64,000 nucleotides of DNA from an uncultured Bradyrhizobium sp. (GCF_947648125.1 NZ_CANSMR010000022.1:62001-126000); one strand, 5' to 3'; positions 26,813 to 36,403 are shown, counted from the first letter of the stretch. Numbers and translations: made by a program. The notes: a model not told the origin generated them from the letters alone.

Positions 26813-29215
26813 ATGTATCGCGTTTTGACCTGTCTCACCCTGGAACATGACTGGCGGTTGGTCGTCCTCGGTGGGGTGATCTGCCTGCTCGCCAGCGCCG
26901 TCGCGATCAGCCTGTTTCACCGCGCCCGCGCGGCAGAGGGCCGGGCCCGCGAGATCTGGATCGGTCTCGATGCGGCGGTCGGCGGTTGCGGCATCTGGGC
27001 CACCCATTTCGTCGCCATGCTGGCGTACGATCCCGGCATCGAGGCCGGATACAACATTCCGATCACGCTGCTGTCGCTGGTGCTCGCGGTTGCGATCCTG
27101 GCCGTCGGCCTGGCGGTCGCAACGCTCAACGAACGCTGGTGGACGGTCGCGGCCGGTGGCGCGATTGTCGGCGTCGGTGTCGCGGCGATGCATTACACCG
27201 GCATGCTGGGGCTGGAACTGCCGGCGCGCATCGTCTGGTCGCCCGGCATCGTCGCCGCATCGATCGTATTCGGAAGCCTGTTTGGCGCGGTCGCGCTGGT
27301 CGTTGCCACGCGCGGCGAACGCCTTGGCACCACGGCGGCTGCGACTGGTCTTCTGACGGTCGCGATCGTCTCGCATCATTTCACCGGGATGGGTGCGGTG
27401 ACGCTGGTCCCGGATCCGACGATCGTTCCCGACGGACTTTCGGTCTCGCCGCGCGTGCTGTCGTTCATGACCGCGGTGGCTGCCTTTGCGATCCTCGGTC
27501 TCTCGCTGATCGCCTCCATCCTCGATCGTCGCGCCAAGACCGAGCTTCACAAGCAGAAGATGGTGCTGGATACCGCGCTCGAGAACATGTCGCAGGGACT
27601 GTGCATGTTCGATGTCGATGGCCGCATCATGCTGTTCAACGAGCGCTACAGCGAGATCATGGGGCGCAATCGCGTGCCGCTGCAGGGACGCCTCTTGATC
27701 GACGTCCTGCAGGACCTGCATTCCATCGGCGAGTGGGACGGCGATCCCGAGGAATTCTGCAACGCGCTCGTCGCCGAGGCAAAGGCCGGCCACAGCGCGA
27801 CGCGGATCGTCAGCCGCAACGAGCGCGCGATTCGTGTCGTCGATCAGCCGATGAAGGGTGGCGGCTGGGTCGCGACTTTCGAGGACATCACCGAATGGCA
27901 GCAGGCCCAGGAACAGATCTCACACATGGCGCGGCATGACGCGCTGACCAATCTGCCGAACCGGACGCTGTTCCGTGAGCAGCTCGAGAAGGCTTCGAGA
28001 CTGGCCAAGCGCTCCGACCAGCTGGCGGTGCTCTGCCTCGATCTCGATCATTTCAAGGAGATCAACGACACCCTCGGACATCCGATCGGCGACGCGCTGC
28101 TGCGCGAGGTTGCGCGCCGGTTGGGCGAATGCGTGACCGAGCACGACACCGTGGCGCGGCTCGGCGGCGACGAATTCGCCATCGTGCAGTTCTGCAGCAA
28201 CTGCGAGCCGTCCGTGGTGTCGTCGCTGGCAAGTGCGGTGGTCGAGCGGATCGCCGCGCCCTATGAGATCGGGGGCCATCAGCTCGTGATCGGTGTCAGC
28301 ATCGGCATCTCGCTTGCGCCCGAGGACGGCAAGGATCCCGACGAGCTGCTGCAAAAGGCGGATCTGGCGCTTTACCGCGCCAAGGCCGACGGCCGCGGCA
28401 CCTATCGGTTCTTCGAGACCGGGATGGATGCGCGTGCGCAGGCGCGCCGCCTGCTGGAGCGTGACCTCCGGCTCGCGCTCCAGCGCGACGAGTTCGAGGT
28501 CTATTATCAACCGATCCGCGATGTCGTGGGCGATCGGGTCGTCGCCTTCGAGGCGCTGGTACGCTGGAATCATTCGCTGCGCGGGCTGATCGCACCGAAC
28601 AATTTCATTCCGGTCGCCGAAGAAACCGGGCTGATCGTTCCGCTGGGCGAGATCGTGCTGCGCAAGGCCTGCGCGGAGGCCGTGAGATGGCCCGCGGACA
28701 TCGCGGTCGCCGTCAACCTGTCTCCGGTGCAGTTCAAGAACCCAAATCTGGTGTCGTCGGTGAAGGCGGCGCTGGAAGCATCTGGCCTGTCGCCGGATCG
28801 GCTCGAGCTCGAGATCACCGAATCGGTGCTGCTGCAGAACAGCGAGGCGACGCTCGCGGTGCTGCACGAGCTGCGCGGTTTCGGCGTCCGGATCTCGCTG
28901 GACGATTTCGGCACCGGCTATTCCTCGCTGAGCTATCTGCGCAGCTTCCCGTTCGACAAGATCAAGATCGACCGTTCCTTCGTGACGGACCTTGCGACGC
29001 GCGAGGACTCGATGGCGATCGTGCGCGCCGTCACCGGTCTCGGCAAGAGCCTCGGCATCGTCACCACCGCCGAGGGGGTCGAGACCGATACCCAGTTCGA
29101 CCTGCTGCGTCAGGAAGGCTGCACGCAGGCGCAGGGCTATCTGTTCAGCCCGCCGCGGCCGGCGGCTGACGTCGCCAAGATGTTGCGCTGGGTACCGGAA
29201 CGATCGGTCGCCTGA
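26813..29215 (+). CDS. MHYT-PAS-GGDEF-EAL cyclic-di-GMP signalling protein
   Basis: 800 residues. Seven-helix N-terminal MHYT sensor (about 1-240) with the metal-binding triads ATHFVAML, AMHYTGML and SHHFTGMG. A PAS domain follows (about 255-365), then GGDEF (about 375-535; intact RLGGDEFAIV) and EAL (about 550-790; intact AFEALVRW, ITES, LDDFGTGYSSLSYL, TAEGVE). Both synthesis and hydrolysis of c-di-GMP are therefore possible. MHYT is proposed to sense copper-bound O2, CO or NO in the inner membrane. The start at 26813 has GGGG eight bases upstream; the ATG at 26801 is an alternative adding four residues. Confidence 0.9.
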   Translation: MYRVLTCLTLEHDWRLVVLGGVICLLASAVAISLFHRARAAEGRAREIWIGLDAAVGGCGIWATHFVAMLAYDPGIEAGYNIPITLLSLVLAVAILAVGLAVATLNERWWTVAAGGAIVGVGVAAMHYTGMLGLELPARIVWSPGIVAASIVFGSLFGAVALVVATRGERLGTTAAATGLLTVAIVSHHFTGMGAVTLVPDPTIVPDGLSVSPRVLSFMTAVAAFAILGLSLIASILDRRAKTELHKQKMVLDTALENMSQGLCMFDVDGRIMLFNERYSEIMGRNRVPLQGRLLIDVLQDLHSIGEWDGDPEEFCNALVAEAKAGHSATRIVSRNERAIRVVDQPMKGGGWVATFEDITEWQQAQEQISHMARHDALTNLPNRTLFREQLEKASRLAKRSDQLAVLCLDLDHFKEINDTLGHPIGDALLREVARRLGECVTEHDTVARLGGDEFAIVQFCSNCEPSVVSSLASAVVERIAAPYEIGGHQLVIGVSIGISLAPEDGKDPDELLQKADLALYRAKADGRGTYRFFETGMDARAQARRLLERDLRLALQRDEFEVYYQPIRDVVGDRVVAFEALVRWNHSLRGLIAPNNFIPVAEETGLIVPLGEIVLRKACAEAVRWPADIAVAVNLSPVQFKNPNLVSSVKAALEASGLSPDRLELEITESVLLQNSEATLAVLHELRGFGVRISLDDFGTGYSSLSYLRSFPFDKIKIDRSFVTDLATREDSMAIVRAVTGLGKSLGIVTTAEGVETDTQFDLLRQEGCTQAQGYLFSPPRPAADVAKMLRWVPERSVA

Positions 29216-29236
29216 TCTGGAAGAAGGCCGGGAGCT

Positions 29237-29671
29237 CTAGCTCTTGCGCAGGGCAAAATAGGCACCACAAAACGCCATTGCGGCGCCGAGGCACAGGGCG
29301 GCAAGACCGGCGAGCACGGCGGAAATGGTCGAAACCGTGCTCGGCGCCGCCGCAGCCTGGCCGGCGCCGGCCAGCATCAGCACGCCGACGACGATCAGGA
29401 ACTGCCGCATCCGCTGCGGGATCTGGCCGGCCACCGCGCTGTGCATCAGATTGGCGGTGAAGTAGCCGCCCGAAAACCCGACGCTCGCGATCAGCCACCA
29501 GGCGATCGCCGCGCCTGCCGGCATGAACTCGTGCGTATCGGAGCGCCACAGGCCGCCGAGATCGAGCCCGTACCGCGCGCCGAGCATGTGCACGGCAAGC
29601 GCCAGCAGCACGCCGGATATCATCGCGCCGCCGAGGATGAGGTAACGCGGAAAATAGGTCGTCTCGGGCAT
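29237..29671 (-). CDS. Four-helix membrane protein, unknown function
   Basis: 144 residues with about four hydrophobic segments, beginning MPETTYFPRYLILGGAMISG and ending FALRKS. No known family is recognised. It is convergent with the MHYT gene, with a gap of 21 bp. The start chosen gives a normal N-terminus; in-frame ATGs farther upstream overlap the neighbouring gene's leader. Confidence 0.65.
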   Translation of the reverse strand: MPETTYFPRYLILGGAMISGVLLALAVHMLGARYGLDLGGLWRSDTHEFMPAGAAIAWWLIASVGFSGGYFTANLMHSAVAGQIPQRMRQFLIVVGVLMLAGAGQAAAAPSTVSTISAVLAGLAALCLGAAMAFCGAYFALRKS

Positions 29672-29715
29672 GGCTCGCTTGTAGGATAGGCGCGACATCC
29701 CATGCAAGCGCGCGG

Positions 29716-30369
29716 ATGTGTCTGAACAGGTGGAACGGCGGATTGCCAACAACGTTGCAGGACCGGCCGGACGCAGGCGAGGGGGCGCCGGTGCGCTATG
29801 CCTACAAGGCCTCATTGGTCGGCTCGGCGCACCAGTTCGAGCTGACCGGGGCGGGGTTGTCGTGGCGGATCGCCGGCAGGTCGGGCGTGTGGGATTACGC
29901 CGACATCTCCGTTGTCAAACTGTCCTACCGTCCGGTCTCGATGCAGCAGCAGCGGTTTCGCGCCGACATCGACAACGCCAAAGGCGGGCGGATCGCGATC
30001 CTGTCGACCACCTGGCAGACCGCGACGCTGGTCGCGCCGCAAGGACATCTCTACCGCGATTTCATCGTCGAGCTGCATCGCCGGATGCAGGCGGCGGGCA
30101 GCACAGCCAGGCTGGTCGGAGGCCTCGGGCCGAAGACATACACCGCCGCGCTGGCGCTGCTGGCGTGCCTTGCGGTTGCCATGACCGGATTGCTGGTGAT
30201 GGCGCTGCTGGCTGCGAACTGGATGGGCGCGCTGTTCCTGGTCGGCTTTGCCGCGCTGTTCACCTGGCAGGTCGGCGGCTTCGTCACCCGCAACCGCCCG
30301 CGGCGCTACGGCTTCGATCAATTGCCCGATGCGCTGTTGCCGAAGCCGGTTCGCAATCAAGCGCAATGA
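29716..30369 (+). CDS. Membrane-anchored protein, unknown function
   Basis: 217 residues. The N-terminal half is soluble (SLVGSAHQFELTGAGLSWRIAGRSGVWDYADISVVKLSYRP in part), and two hydrophobic segments lie at about 135-185. The soluble part looks like a bacterial PH-type fold (short beta strands around a W-D-Y core), but this is only an impression. The start could instead be a GTG at 29791. It is divergent from the four-helix membrane gene and just upstream of the YdcF gene, with which it may be co-transcribed. Confidence 0.65.
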   Translation: MCLNRWNGGLPTTLQDRPDAGEGAPVRYAYKASLVGSAHQFELTGAGLSWRIAGRSGVWDYADISVVKLSYRPVSMQQQRFRADIDNAKGGRIAILSTTWQTATLVAPQGHLYRDFIVELHRRMQAAGSTARLVGGLGPKTYTAALALLACLAVAMTGLLVMALLAANWMGALFLVGFAALFTWQVGGFVTRNRPRRYGFDQLPDALLPKPVRNQAQ

Positions 30370-30441
30370 AATGTGACTTCGTGCGGGCGTCCGTGCGCGG
30401 CATCGTCAGCGCGCGGTGTCGCGGGCGGAGCGAGCAGGGGC

Positions 30442-31035
30442 ATGGACGATCGAAGTTTGCGGATGCCGTCACTTGACGAGATCGCCGCGATCAATGCCCG
30501 GCACCCGATCGAGACGCCGCTCAAGCCCGCCGATCTGCTGTTCGTGTTCGGCACGCGCGGAGATGTCGCCGGGCGGGTCGACATGGCGGTCCGGCTCTGG
30601 CGCGACGGCTTTGCGCGCTGGTCGATCGTGAGCGGCGGCGTCACGCCGGGCGATGACCGCTCGGAATGCGAGGTCATCAAGGCCGCGATGGTCGCGGGCG
30701 GCGTGCCGGCCGAGCGGATCCTCGAGGAGCATCGCGCGCGGAACACCGGCGAGAACGTGATCTTCTCGCTGCCGGTGATCGACGCGGCGCTGGGGCTCGC
30801 CAATATCAGGAGCGTGATCTGCCTCGGCAACAGCTGGACCGCGCGGCGCTATCCGATGACGCTGCACCGGCACTGGCCGGAGGTCGAGAAGATGCTGGTG
30901 ACGGTGGATCATTTTGCAGTGCCGCGTGCGCACTGGCACACCGTCCCCGAGTTTCGCCGCCGCGTTCTGTCCGAATGGGACAAGATCGAGCCGTACAAGG
31001 CGAGGGGATTTATTGCGGAGTGGCCGGTTGCCTGA
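30442..31035 (+). CDS. YdcF/ElyC-family protein (DUF218)
   Basis: 197 residues containing the DUF218 pattern: LLFVFGTRG, IVSGGVTPG, SECEVIKAAM, ARNTGENVIFS and LGNSWTARRY. The family includes the S-adenosylmethionine-binding YdcF and envelope proteins SanA and ElyC. This member has no membrane segment and should be cytoplasmic. Its role is unknown. ATG at 30442 follows AGGGGC; the frame is open 23 codons further upstream. Confidence 0.82.
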   Translation: MDDRSLRMPSLDEIAAINARHPIETPLKPADLLFVFGTRGDVAGRVDMAVRLWRDGFARWSIVSGGVTPGDDRSECEVIKAAMVAGGVPAERILEEHRARNTGENVIFSLPVIDAALGLANIRSVICLGNSWTARRYPMTLHRHWPEVEKMLVTVDHFAVPRAHWHTVPEFRRRVLSEWDKIEPYKARGFIAEWPVA

Positions 31036-31197
31036 AGGCAAGTCCGCGATGGCACGGGGATACGGACGAGCCGGCCGAGCTGAGGATTGAGTTGGACAAG
31101 GCAACTGCGGCGGCCGCTCTCGCGGTCGGGCTGTAAGTGGGCTGTAAGCAACACGCTGTAAACTCAGCAACTGATTTGCTTTTGGCTGGAGGGTCAG

Positions 31198-31554
31198 ATG
31201 ACAATCCGGGCTCCTTTTTTGGCTCTATGCCTCGTGCTCCTGAGCATCCCACCGGCGCTTTCCAAGGGCAGCGTAGGCAACAAACATGATCCGCTTGATC
31301 ACAACCACGTCGACAACTTGCCGCCCGATGTGCGGCAATACGTTGCCGGAATTTGCAGGGGAACGCCTGTCGCGCAGCACGACTTTGCGACCTACTCACC
31401 GCAAGAAAAGCGCTGGCGGATCAACCTCGAATATCTGCAGTGCGGCGTGATCGGGGAATATCGCAGAGGCAACCAATGCCTGGACGTCGACTTCGTAGCC
31501 GACGGCGCGCATTTTCGTCTCGCGAGAAAGACGTATGCTGCCTGTGGCTTTTGA
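31198..31554 (+). CDS. Small secreted protein with conserved cysteines
   Basis: 118 residues with a signal peptide (about 1-22, ending PALS) and a mature domain holding four cysteines (GICRG, YLQCG, NQCLD, AACGF), which could form two disulphides in the periplasm. No family is recognised. A strong GGAGGG ribosome site precedes the ATG, which supports a real gene. Confidence 0.75.
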   Translation: MTIRAPFLALCLVLLSIPPALSKGSVGNKHDPLDHNHVDNLPPDVRQYVAGICRGTPVAQHDFATYSPQEKRWRINLEYLQCGVIGEYRRGNQCLDVDFVADGAHFRLARKTYAACGF

Positions 31555-31664
31555 TGCTCTCGCGCTCGGATCACCGAGAATAGGCCGCGGCGAGTGCCGC
31601 GATCGTGAGTGACATCTGTATCCAATTCTGGACTGCTGCGCCGCTTCGGAGTGAGCGTGCGACG

Positions 31665-33008
31665 TCATTCCGTCGAGTCAAAATCCTCTTCGGTCGCGCT
31701 CAGCATTCCGGCCAAGGTCCGCAGGCCGAGGTCGAGCTGCTCCATCGGCGGCGCGGCTAGCGCGAGCCGCACCGCATTGGGCGCGTGTCCCGGCGTGGCG
31801 GCGAAAGTCGTCGACGGCGTCAGCGCGATGTCGCGTCGCGCCGCGGCCGCGACCAGGGTCTGCGAGCGCCAGTGCGGCGGCAAGGTCAGCCACAGATGAT
31901 AGGATTTCGGATTGGTCTGGATCTCGAAATCGGCCAGATGCTTGGCTGCGATCTGCTGGCGGCGGCCGGCGTCGATCCGCTTCAGCCGTGACAGTTCGGC
32001 CGCTGTGCCGTCCGCCATCAGGCGCTGCCCCGCGGCGAAGGCGTAGCCCGACGCGGTCCAGCCGCCCGAGCGCACCGCGGCCATGATGCTTTCGCGCAGC
32101 CGCGGCGGCGGCACGATGAAGCCAAGCGCGAGACCGGGCGCGACCTTCTTCGACAGGCTGTCGAGCACGATGCAGCTGTCCGGCGCGAGCGCGGCCAGCG
32201 GCATCTCATCGTCGAGGAATCCGTAGACGCCATCCTCGATGACGACGAGGCCGAGCTTCTCCACCACGCGCAACAGCTCGGCGCGGCGCTCGGCCGGCAT
32301 CGTGATGCTGAGCGGGTTCTGGATCGTGGGCTGGATATAGATCGCGGACAGATGCGCCTCGCGATGCGCCTTCTGCACCGCGTCGGGGCGCACGCCGTGC
32401 TCGTCCATCGCAAGCGGCACCAGCGCGATGCCAAGCCGTGCGGCAATACCCTTCACGAACGGATAGGTCAGCGCCTCGACGCCGCAGCGCCCGCCCGGCG
32501 GCACGACGGCGGCGAGCGCGGAGGCGATGCATTGCCGGCCATTGGCGGTGAACACGATCTGGTCGGGATTCGGCGCCCAGCTCTTGCGTGTCAGGAATTC
32601 CGCAGAGATCGTGCGCGCCGCCCGCGTGCCGAAACTGGTCGCCGGCCGCAGCGCGCCCTCGAGCACCTCGGGTCGCTCCAGCCCTTCGAGGCTCTTGGCG
32701 ATCATCGTCGCCTGATGCGGCAGCAGCGGATAGTTGAATTCGAGATCGATGCGGGCGCCGCGCGGCTCGGTCGGAGCGGCGATGCCGCGGCGCGCCTCGC
32801 CGGATACGAAGGTGCCGCGGCCGACTTCACCGACCACCAAGCCGCGCCGCAACAGCTCGGTGTAGACCCGGCTCGCAGTCGAGACCGCGATGTTGCGGTC
32901 ATAGGCGAAATGGCGTTGCGGCGGCAGACGGTCGCCCGCCTTCAGCGCGCCGCTGGCGATCTCGGCGGCCACCGCATCCGCCAGCTTCAGATATTCGAAC
33001 CTCGACAT
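31665..33008 (-). CDS. MocR-type regulator (GntR winged helix + aminotransferase domain)
   Basis: 447 residues. N-terminal GntR winged helix (about 1-75: FEYLKLADAVAAEIASGALKAGDRLPP in part, ending RGTFV). The remainder is a fold-type I aminotransferase-like domain with the PLP lysine in DSLSKKVAPGL. MocR proteins use PLP as effector and commonly control vitamin B6, GABA or taurine genes. No obvious target enzyme lies beside it; the divergent neighbour is a DUF1127 gene. Direct repeats directly upstream of its start suggest autoregulation. The start codon lacks a clear ribosome site. Confidence 0.88.
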   Translation of the reverse strand: MSRFEYLKLADAVAAEIASGALKAGDRLPPQRHFAYDRNIAVSTASRVYTELLRRGLVVGEVGRGTFVSGEARRGIAAPTEPRGARIDLEFNYPLLPHQATMIAKSLEGLERPEVLEGALRPATSFGTRAARTISAEFLTRKSWAPNPDQIVFTANGRQCIASALAAVVPPGGRCGVEALTYPFVKGIAARLGIALVPLAMDEHGVRPDAVQKAHREAHLSAIYIQPTIQNPLSITMPAERRAELLRVVEKLGLVVIEDGVYGFLDDEMPLAALAPDSCIVLDSLSKKVAPGLALGFIVPPPRLRESIMAAVRSGGWTASGYAFAAGQRLMADGTAAELSRLKRIDAGRRQQIAAKHLADFEIQTNPKSYHLWLTLPPHWRSQTLVAAAARRDIALTPSTTFAATPGHAPNAVRLALAAPPMEQLDLGLRTLAGMLSATEEDFDSTE

Positions 33009-33010
33009 TA

Positions 33011-33049
33011 TTGCACCGAGAGCAATGTTTTACTTGCTCCGAGTAATGT
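33011..33049. promoter_or_regulatory. Direct repeats in the MocR gene promoter
   Basis: TTGCACCGAG (33011-33020) and TTGCTCCGAG (33034-33043), spaced 23 bp, both followed by AATGT nearby. They begin 3 bp before the regulator start. Direct repeats are the usual operator form of MocR proteins, so this is probably its own site. Confidence 0.55.
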
Positions 33050-33189
33050 ACCGGATCATTTAAGAGGGAACAAGCCCATGATTGCACCGAAGAGCGCGCA
33101 AGCGATCCGAGGTTTCGACGGCGCAGGTGCTGAGACGGCATTTGTGTCAACGGCATAGCTTTGTCGCGTGGGCATCGAAGGAGATGACA

Positions 33190-33426
33190 ATGACGACCAT
33201 ATCCTCAGCTGCCGCATCGCCCGCGCGGTCCAGTATGACGGGCGGATTGCTCCGATTGCTCCGAGAGTGGGGCGATGCACTCGCGACCTATTGGGTGCGC
33301 CGGGAGGCGATCAAGACGCTGCGCCAGCTCGATGACCGGACGCTGCGCGATATCGGGCTCTCGCGCTGCCAGATCGAGCCCGCCGTCGCCGGCGATCTCG
33401 ATATGGAGCTGGTGCGGATCCGTTGA
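33190..33426 (+). CDS. DUF1127 (YjiS-like) protein
   Basis: 78 residues. The C-terminal 45 residues carry the DUF1127 pattern of an arginine-rich helix followed by LRQLDDRTLRDIGLSR. Proteins of this family are small, cytoplasmic and, in Agrobacterium and Rhodobacter, involved in RNA turnover, phosphate and sRNA responses. The ATG at 33190 is 6 nt after AAGGAG, better spaced than the ATG at 33184. It is divergent from the MocR gene. Confidence 0.85.
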   Translation: MTTISSAAASPARSSMTGGLLRLLREWGDALATYWVRREAIKTLRQLDDRTLRDIGLSRCQIEPAVAGDLDMELVRIR

Positions 33427-33649
33427 GCAGAAGCGTGGTGCGGCGGCTTCGCGTGATCGGAGCCATCGCATCGCAGGCGGCCGTGACGGTTCGTGGTGCG
33501 GCTTTGAGCAACCAGCGTTTGAGCGTGGCGAAGAACTGTTCAGGTCACGTCCGGACACTAAGTGCCGGTTGCAGAATTCACCGAAACTACACCAAAGATG
33601 CCGAAGAACCCCGGGTTGTCGCCGCCGTCGCTCCAAGGTTGTGGCGCTC

Positions 33650-33689
33650 TATGCTAGCGTATTAGTTGCGTATGCTAGCGTTGTAGTTG
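33650..33689. promoter_or_regulatory. Tandem direct repeat just upstream of the PAS-GGDEF-EAL gene
   Basis: Two 19-bp copies, each starting TATGCTAGCGT and ending AGTTG, spaced exactly 21 bp (two helical turns), with 3 differences. The second copy ends 7 bp before the start codon, overlapping the likely ribosome site. Confidence 0.5.
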
Positions 33690-33696
33690 GGGACCG

Positions 33697-36240
33697 ATGG
33701 CCGCTCGCAAATTGTCGCAAGGGCAGGCCCCGACCCGGGAAGCGCGTCGCCGCTGGCATGAGGAGCGGTCGCTGCGGTGCGCCATCAGGCTGGCCCGCAT
33801 GGGCTACTGGGAGTCGCAGAGCGCCGCCGCGACCGATTTCTGGATATCGCCCGAGCTTGCTGCCTTCTACGAATTCGAAACGGTCGACGGCTTCGTCCCC
33901 ATCGCGACGGTGCGCGAGCGCTATTTGCCTGAAAGCCGGAAGGTCCTGGAGGCGCATTATGCGGCCTGCTGGGTGGAGGGACAGCCCTATGCGGTGCGGA
34001 CGAGGCTCCGCAGTCCCGATGGCAGCCTGCTCGACTGCGTGGTGCATGGCGAGCCGGAATTCGACGCGCGCGGTCAGGTCCGACGCGTGTCCGGCATTGT
34101 CCGCGACGTCACGGAGGAGACCTCCGCGCTGCGGCGCCTGACAGAGAGCGAGCAACGGCTGGCCGATTTTGTCTCGACCGCCTCGGACTGGTGCTGGGAG
34201 AGCGACGCTGCCCACCGGCTGCTGCCCTATCCCAAATCGCTTGCCGGCAATGCGGCTTTCCAGACGGTGGCCTCCGGCGGCAAGGCGCGCTGGGAACTGG
34301 CCTATGCGCCCGAGGACGGGGAGGCCATGGCGCGGCACCGGGCCGACATGGAGGCCCATCGCCCTTTTCGCGACTTCACCTATACGCTGATCGGCCAGGA
34401 CGGGTCGCGCGTCAGTATCTGCACCAGCGGCAAGCCCATCTTCGCCGATGATGGCACCTTTCTCGGCTATCGCGGCACGTCCAGCGACATCACCCAGCTC
34501 AGGGCGGCCAAGGCTTTGCTCGACCAGCGCACGCGGGCGCTGGAGGAAGCTCACCGGCTCGGCAAGATCGGCACCTGGAGCTACCGCCTGGACACCGGCC
34601 GTACGATCTGGGCGCCCGAACTCTACCAGCTTCTCGGCTTCGACCCCGACGCGTTCGAGCCGACCGATGAGAGCATGAGGCCCTATTTCCTGGACGGCGA
34701 CGCCGACCGCTTCAAGGACCTGCAGCGGAGGGTCGTCCGCACCCGAAGGACCGAGGCCACCGACCTGCGCATCTTGCACGCGGACGGCGCGGCCCGCGAT
34801 CTGGCTGTCATCTGCAAGGCGGAGGTTGCCCATGACAAGGTCATCGGCATCATCGGTACCGTGCAGGACGTCACCGAGCGCAAGGAGGCTGAGCGCCAAC
34901 TCGAGCAGCTCGCCTACACCGACCCCTTGACCGGGCTCGCCAATCGCGCGCTGTTCACGCGCCAGCTCGCCGTGCTGATCGAGGGCTGCAGCCGGCAAGA
35001 CCGACGCGCCGCGCTGCTGCTCATCGACCTCGATCGCTTCAAGGAGGTCAACGATTCCCTCGGCCACGCCGCCGGCGACAAATTGCTGATCCAGGTAGCG
35101 GCAGCACTGCGGCAGGAGCTGGGGCCGCGCGCCTTCATCGCCCGGCTCGGTGGCGACGAATTCGCCGTGCTGGCGGAGGGATGCGGCATGTCCGACGCCG
35201 CGCTGACCGGACTTGCCGATCGGCTCATCGGCAAGCTGTCCGTCCCCGTCGATCTCGCCGAGGGCGAGGCCTTCGTCGGCGCCACCATCGGCATCGCCCG
35301 CCTGCCGGAGCACGGGGCGACGGCGGAGACCGCCGTGCGCAATGCGGACCTGGCGCTCTATATGGCCAAGGAGGCCGGGCGCGGCCGCGCGCAACTGTTC
35401 GAGCCGGTCTATGCCCAGGCGGTCGATCAAAGGCTCGATCTCGGCCGGCATCTGCGCCACGCGGTTGAGGCCGGCACACTCGAGGCCCATTACCAGCCGC
35501 AGCTGGACCTGAGGACCGGCCGCGTCACCAGCTTCGAGGCGCTGCTGCGCTGGACCCATCCCGAGCGCGGGCCAATCTCGCCGGCGGAGTTCATCCCGAT
35601 CGCCGAAAGCTCCGGGCTCATCGTCGATCTCGGCCTGTGGGTGCTGCGCGAGGCCTGCCGGCAGGGCCGCGCCTGGCTCGATGCCGGGTTGCCGCCGCGC
35701 TCCGTCTCGGTCAACGTCTCACCCGCGCAGATCTGGAACGTGGATTTCGATGCGGCCGTCTCGGCGGTGCTGGCGGAGACCGGCTTTCCGGCGAAGCTGC
35801 TCTGCCTGGAGCTGACCGAAAGCCTGTTCGTGGATCATACCGAGCAGCGGATCAGTCGCACGCTGACGGCGCTCTCCGGTCTCGGCGTTCGGCTGGCGCT
35901 CGACGATTTTGGCTCAGGCTATTCCTCGCTCGGCTATCTGACGCGCCTGCCGTTCCACTGGCTGAAGGTGGACCGCGCCTTCGTGGACGGCATTTCCACC
36001 GCGCCGGAGAAGCGCAAGCTGCTCGGCGGCATCATCGCGCTGTCGCACGGGCTCGGCATGACTGTGGTGGCGGAGGGAGCCGAATTGCCGGCCGAAGTGG
36101 ACGTGCTCGGCGGGCTCGATTGCGACCTGGTGCAGGGCTTCGTGTTTTCTCCGCCGGTCGCCGCCGACAAGGCGCCGCTGGTGGCCGCCAGCATCGAGCG
36201 CGAGGCGCGCCGGATTGAGCCAAAACGGAATCGCCTCTAG
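33697..36240 (+). CDS. Multi-PAS GGDEF-EAL cyclic-di-GMP protein
   Basis: 847 residues, no membrane segment. Three PAS-type domains (about 25-150, 155-270 and 275-395), then GGDEF (about 405-565; RLGGDEFAVL intact) and EAL (about 580-830; SFEALLRW, LTES, LDDFGSGYSSLGYL intact). It is a cytoplasmic dual cyclase/phosphodiesterase candidate responding to a PAS ligand or partner. GC content is typical of the flanking chromosome. It is the last gene before the repeat-rich region. Confidence 0.9.
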   Translation: MAARKLSQGQAPTREARRRWHEERSLRCAIRLARMGYWESQSAAATDFWISPELAAFYEFETVDGFVPIATVRERYLPESRKVLEAHYAACWVEGQPYAVRTRLRSPDGSLLDCVVHGEPEFDARGQVRRVSGIVRDVTEETSALRRLTESEQRLADFVSTASDWCWESDAAHRLLPYPKSLAGNAAFQTVASGGKARWELAYAPEDGEAMARHRADMEAHRPFRDFTYTLIGQDGSRVSICTSGKPIFADDGTFLGYRGTSSDITQLRAAKALLDQRTRALEEAHRLGKIGTWSYRLDTGRTIWAPELYQLLGFDPDAFEPTDESMRPYFLDGDADRFKDLQRRVVRTRRTEATDLRILHADGAARDLAVICKAEVAHDKVIGIIGTVQDVTERKEAERQLEQLAYTDPLTGLANRALFTRQLAVLIEGCSRQDRRAALLLIDLDRFKEVNDSLGHAAGDKLLIQVAAALRQELGPRAFIARLGGDEFAVLAEGCGMSDAALTGLADRLIGKLSVPVDLAEGEAFVGATIGIARLPEHGATAETAVRNADLALYMAKEAGRGRAQLFEPVYAQAVDQRLDLGRHLRHAVEAGTLEAHYQPQLDLRTGRVTSFEALLRWTHPERGPISPAEFIPIAESSGLIVDLGLWVLREACRQGRAWLDAGLPPRSVSVNVSPAQIWNVDFDAAVSAVLAETGFPAKLLCLELTESLFVDHTEQRISRTLTALSGLGVRLALDDFGSGYSSLGYLTRLPFHWLKVDRAFVDGISTAPEKRKLLGGIIALSHGLGMTVVAEGAELPAEVDVLGGLDCDLVQGFVFSPPVAADKAPLVAASIEREARRIEPKRNRL

Positions 36241-36326
36241 GCGAACACCGCTTTGGCAGCATTCTTTTGCCCGTGGCTTTGCCTCGATGGTGGCCGCTGA
36301 CCAATGAGCTCGCCGGAGGTTCGAGA

Positions 36327-36383
36327 AGGGCCAGATTCGGACTCATGCATCGCACAAAAACCGGTCTATGTTCGATCACCTCG
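36327..36383 (+). repeat. Island repeat copy 1 (right end only)
   Basis: Starts at GGGCCAGATTCGGACTCATG and runs into a 3' remnant (TTCGATCACCTCGTC) shared with copies 2, 11 and 14. The left half of the element is missing. Confidence 0.55.
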
Positions 36384-36403
36384 TCGATGCCCGCGAGCCC
36401 AGT

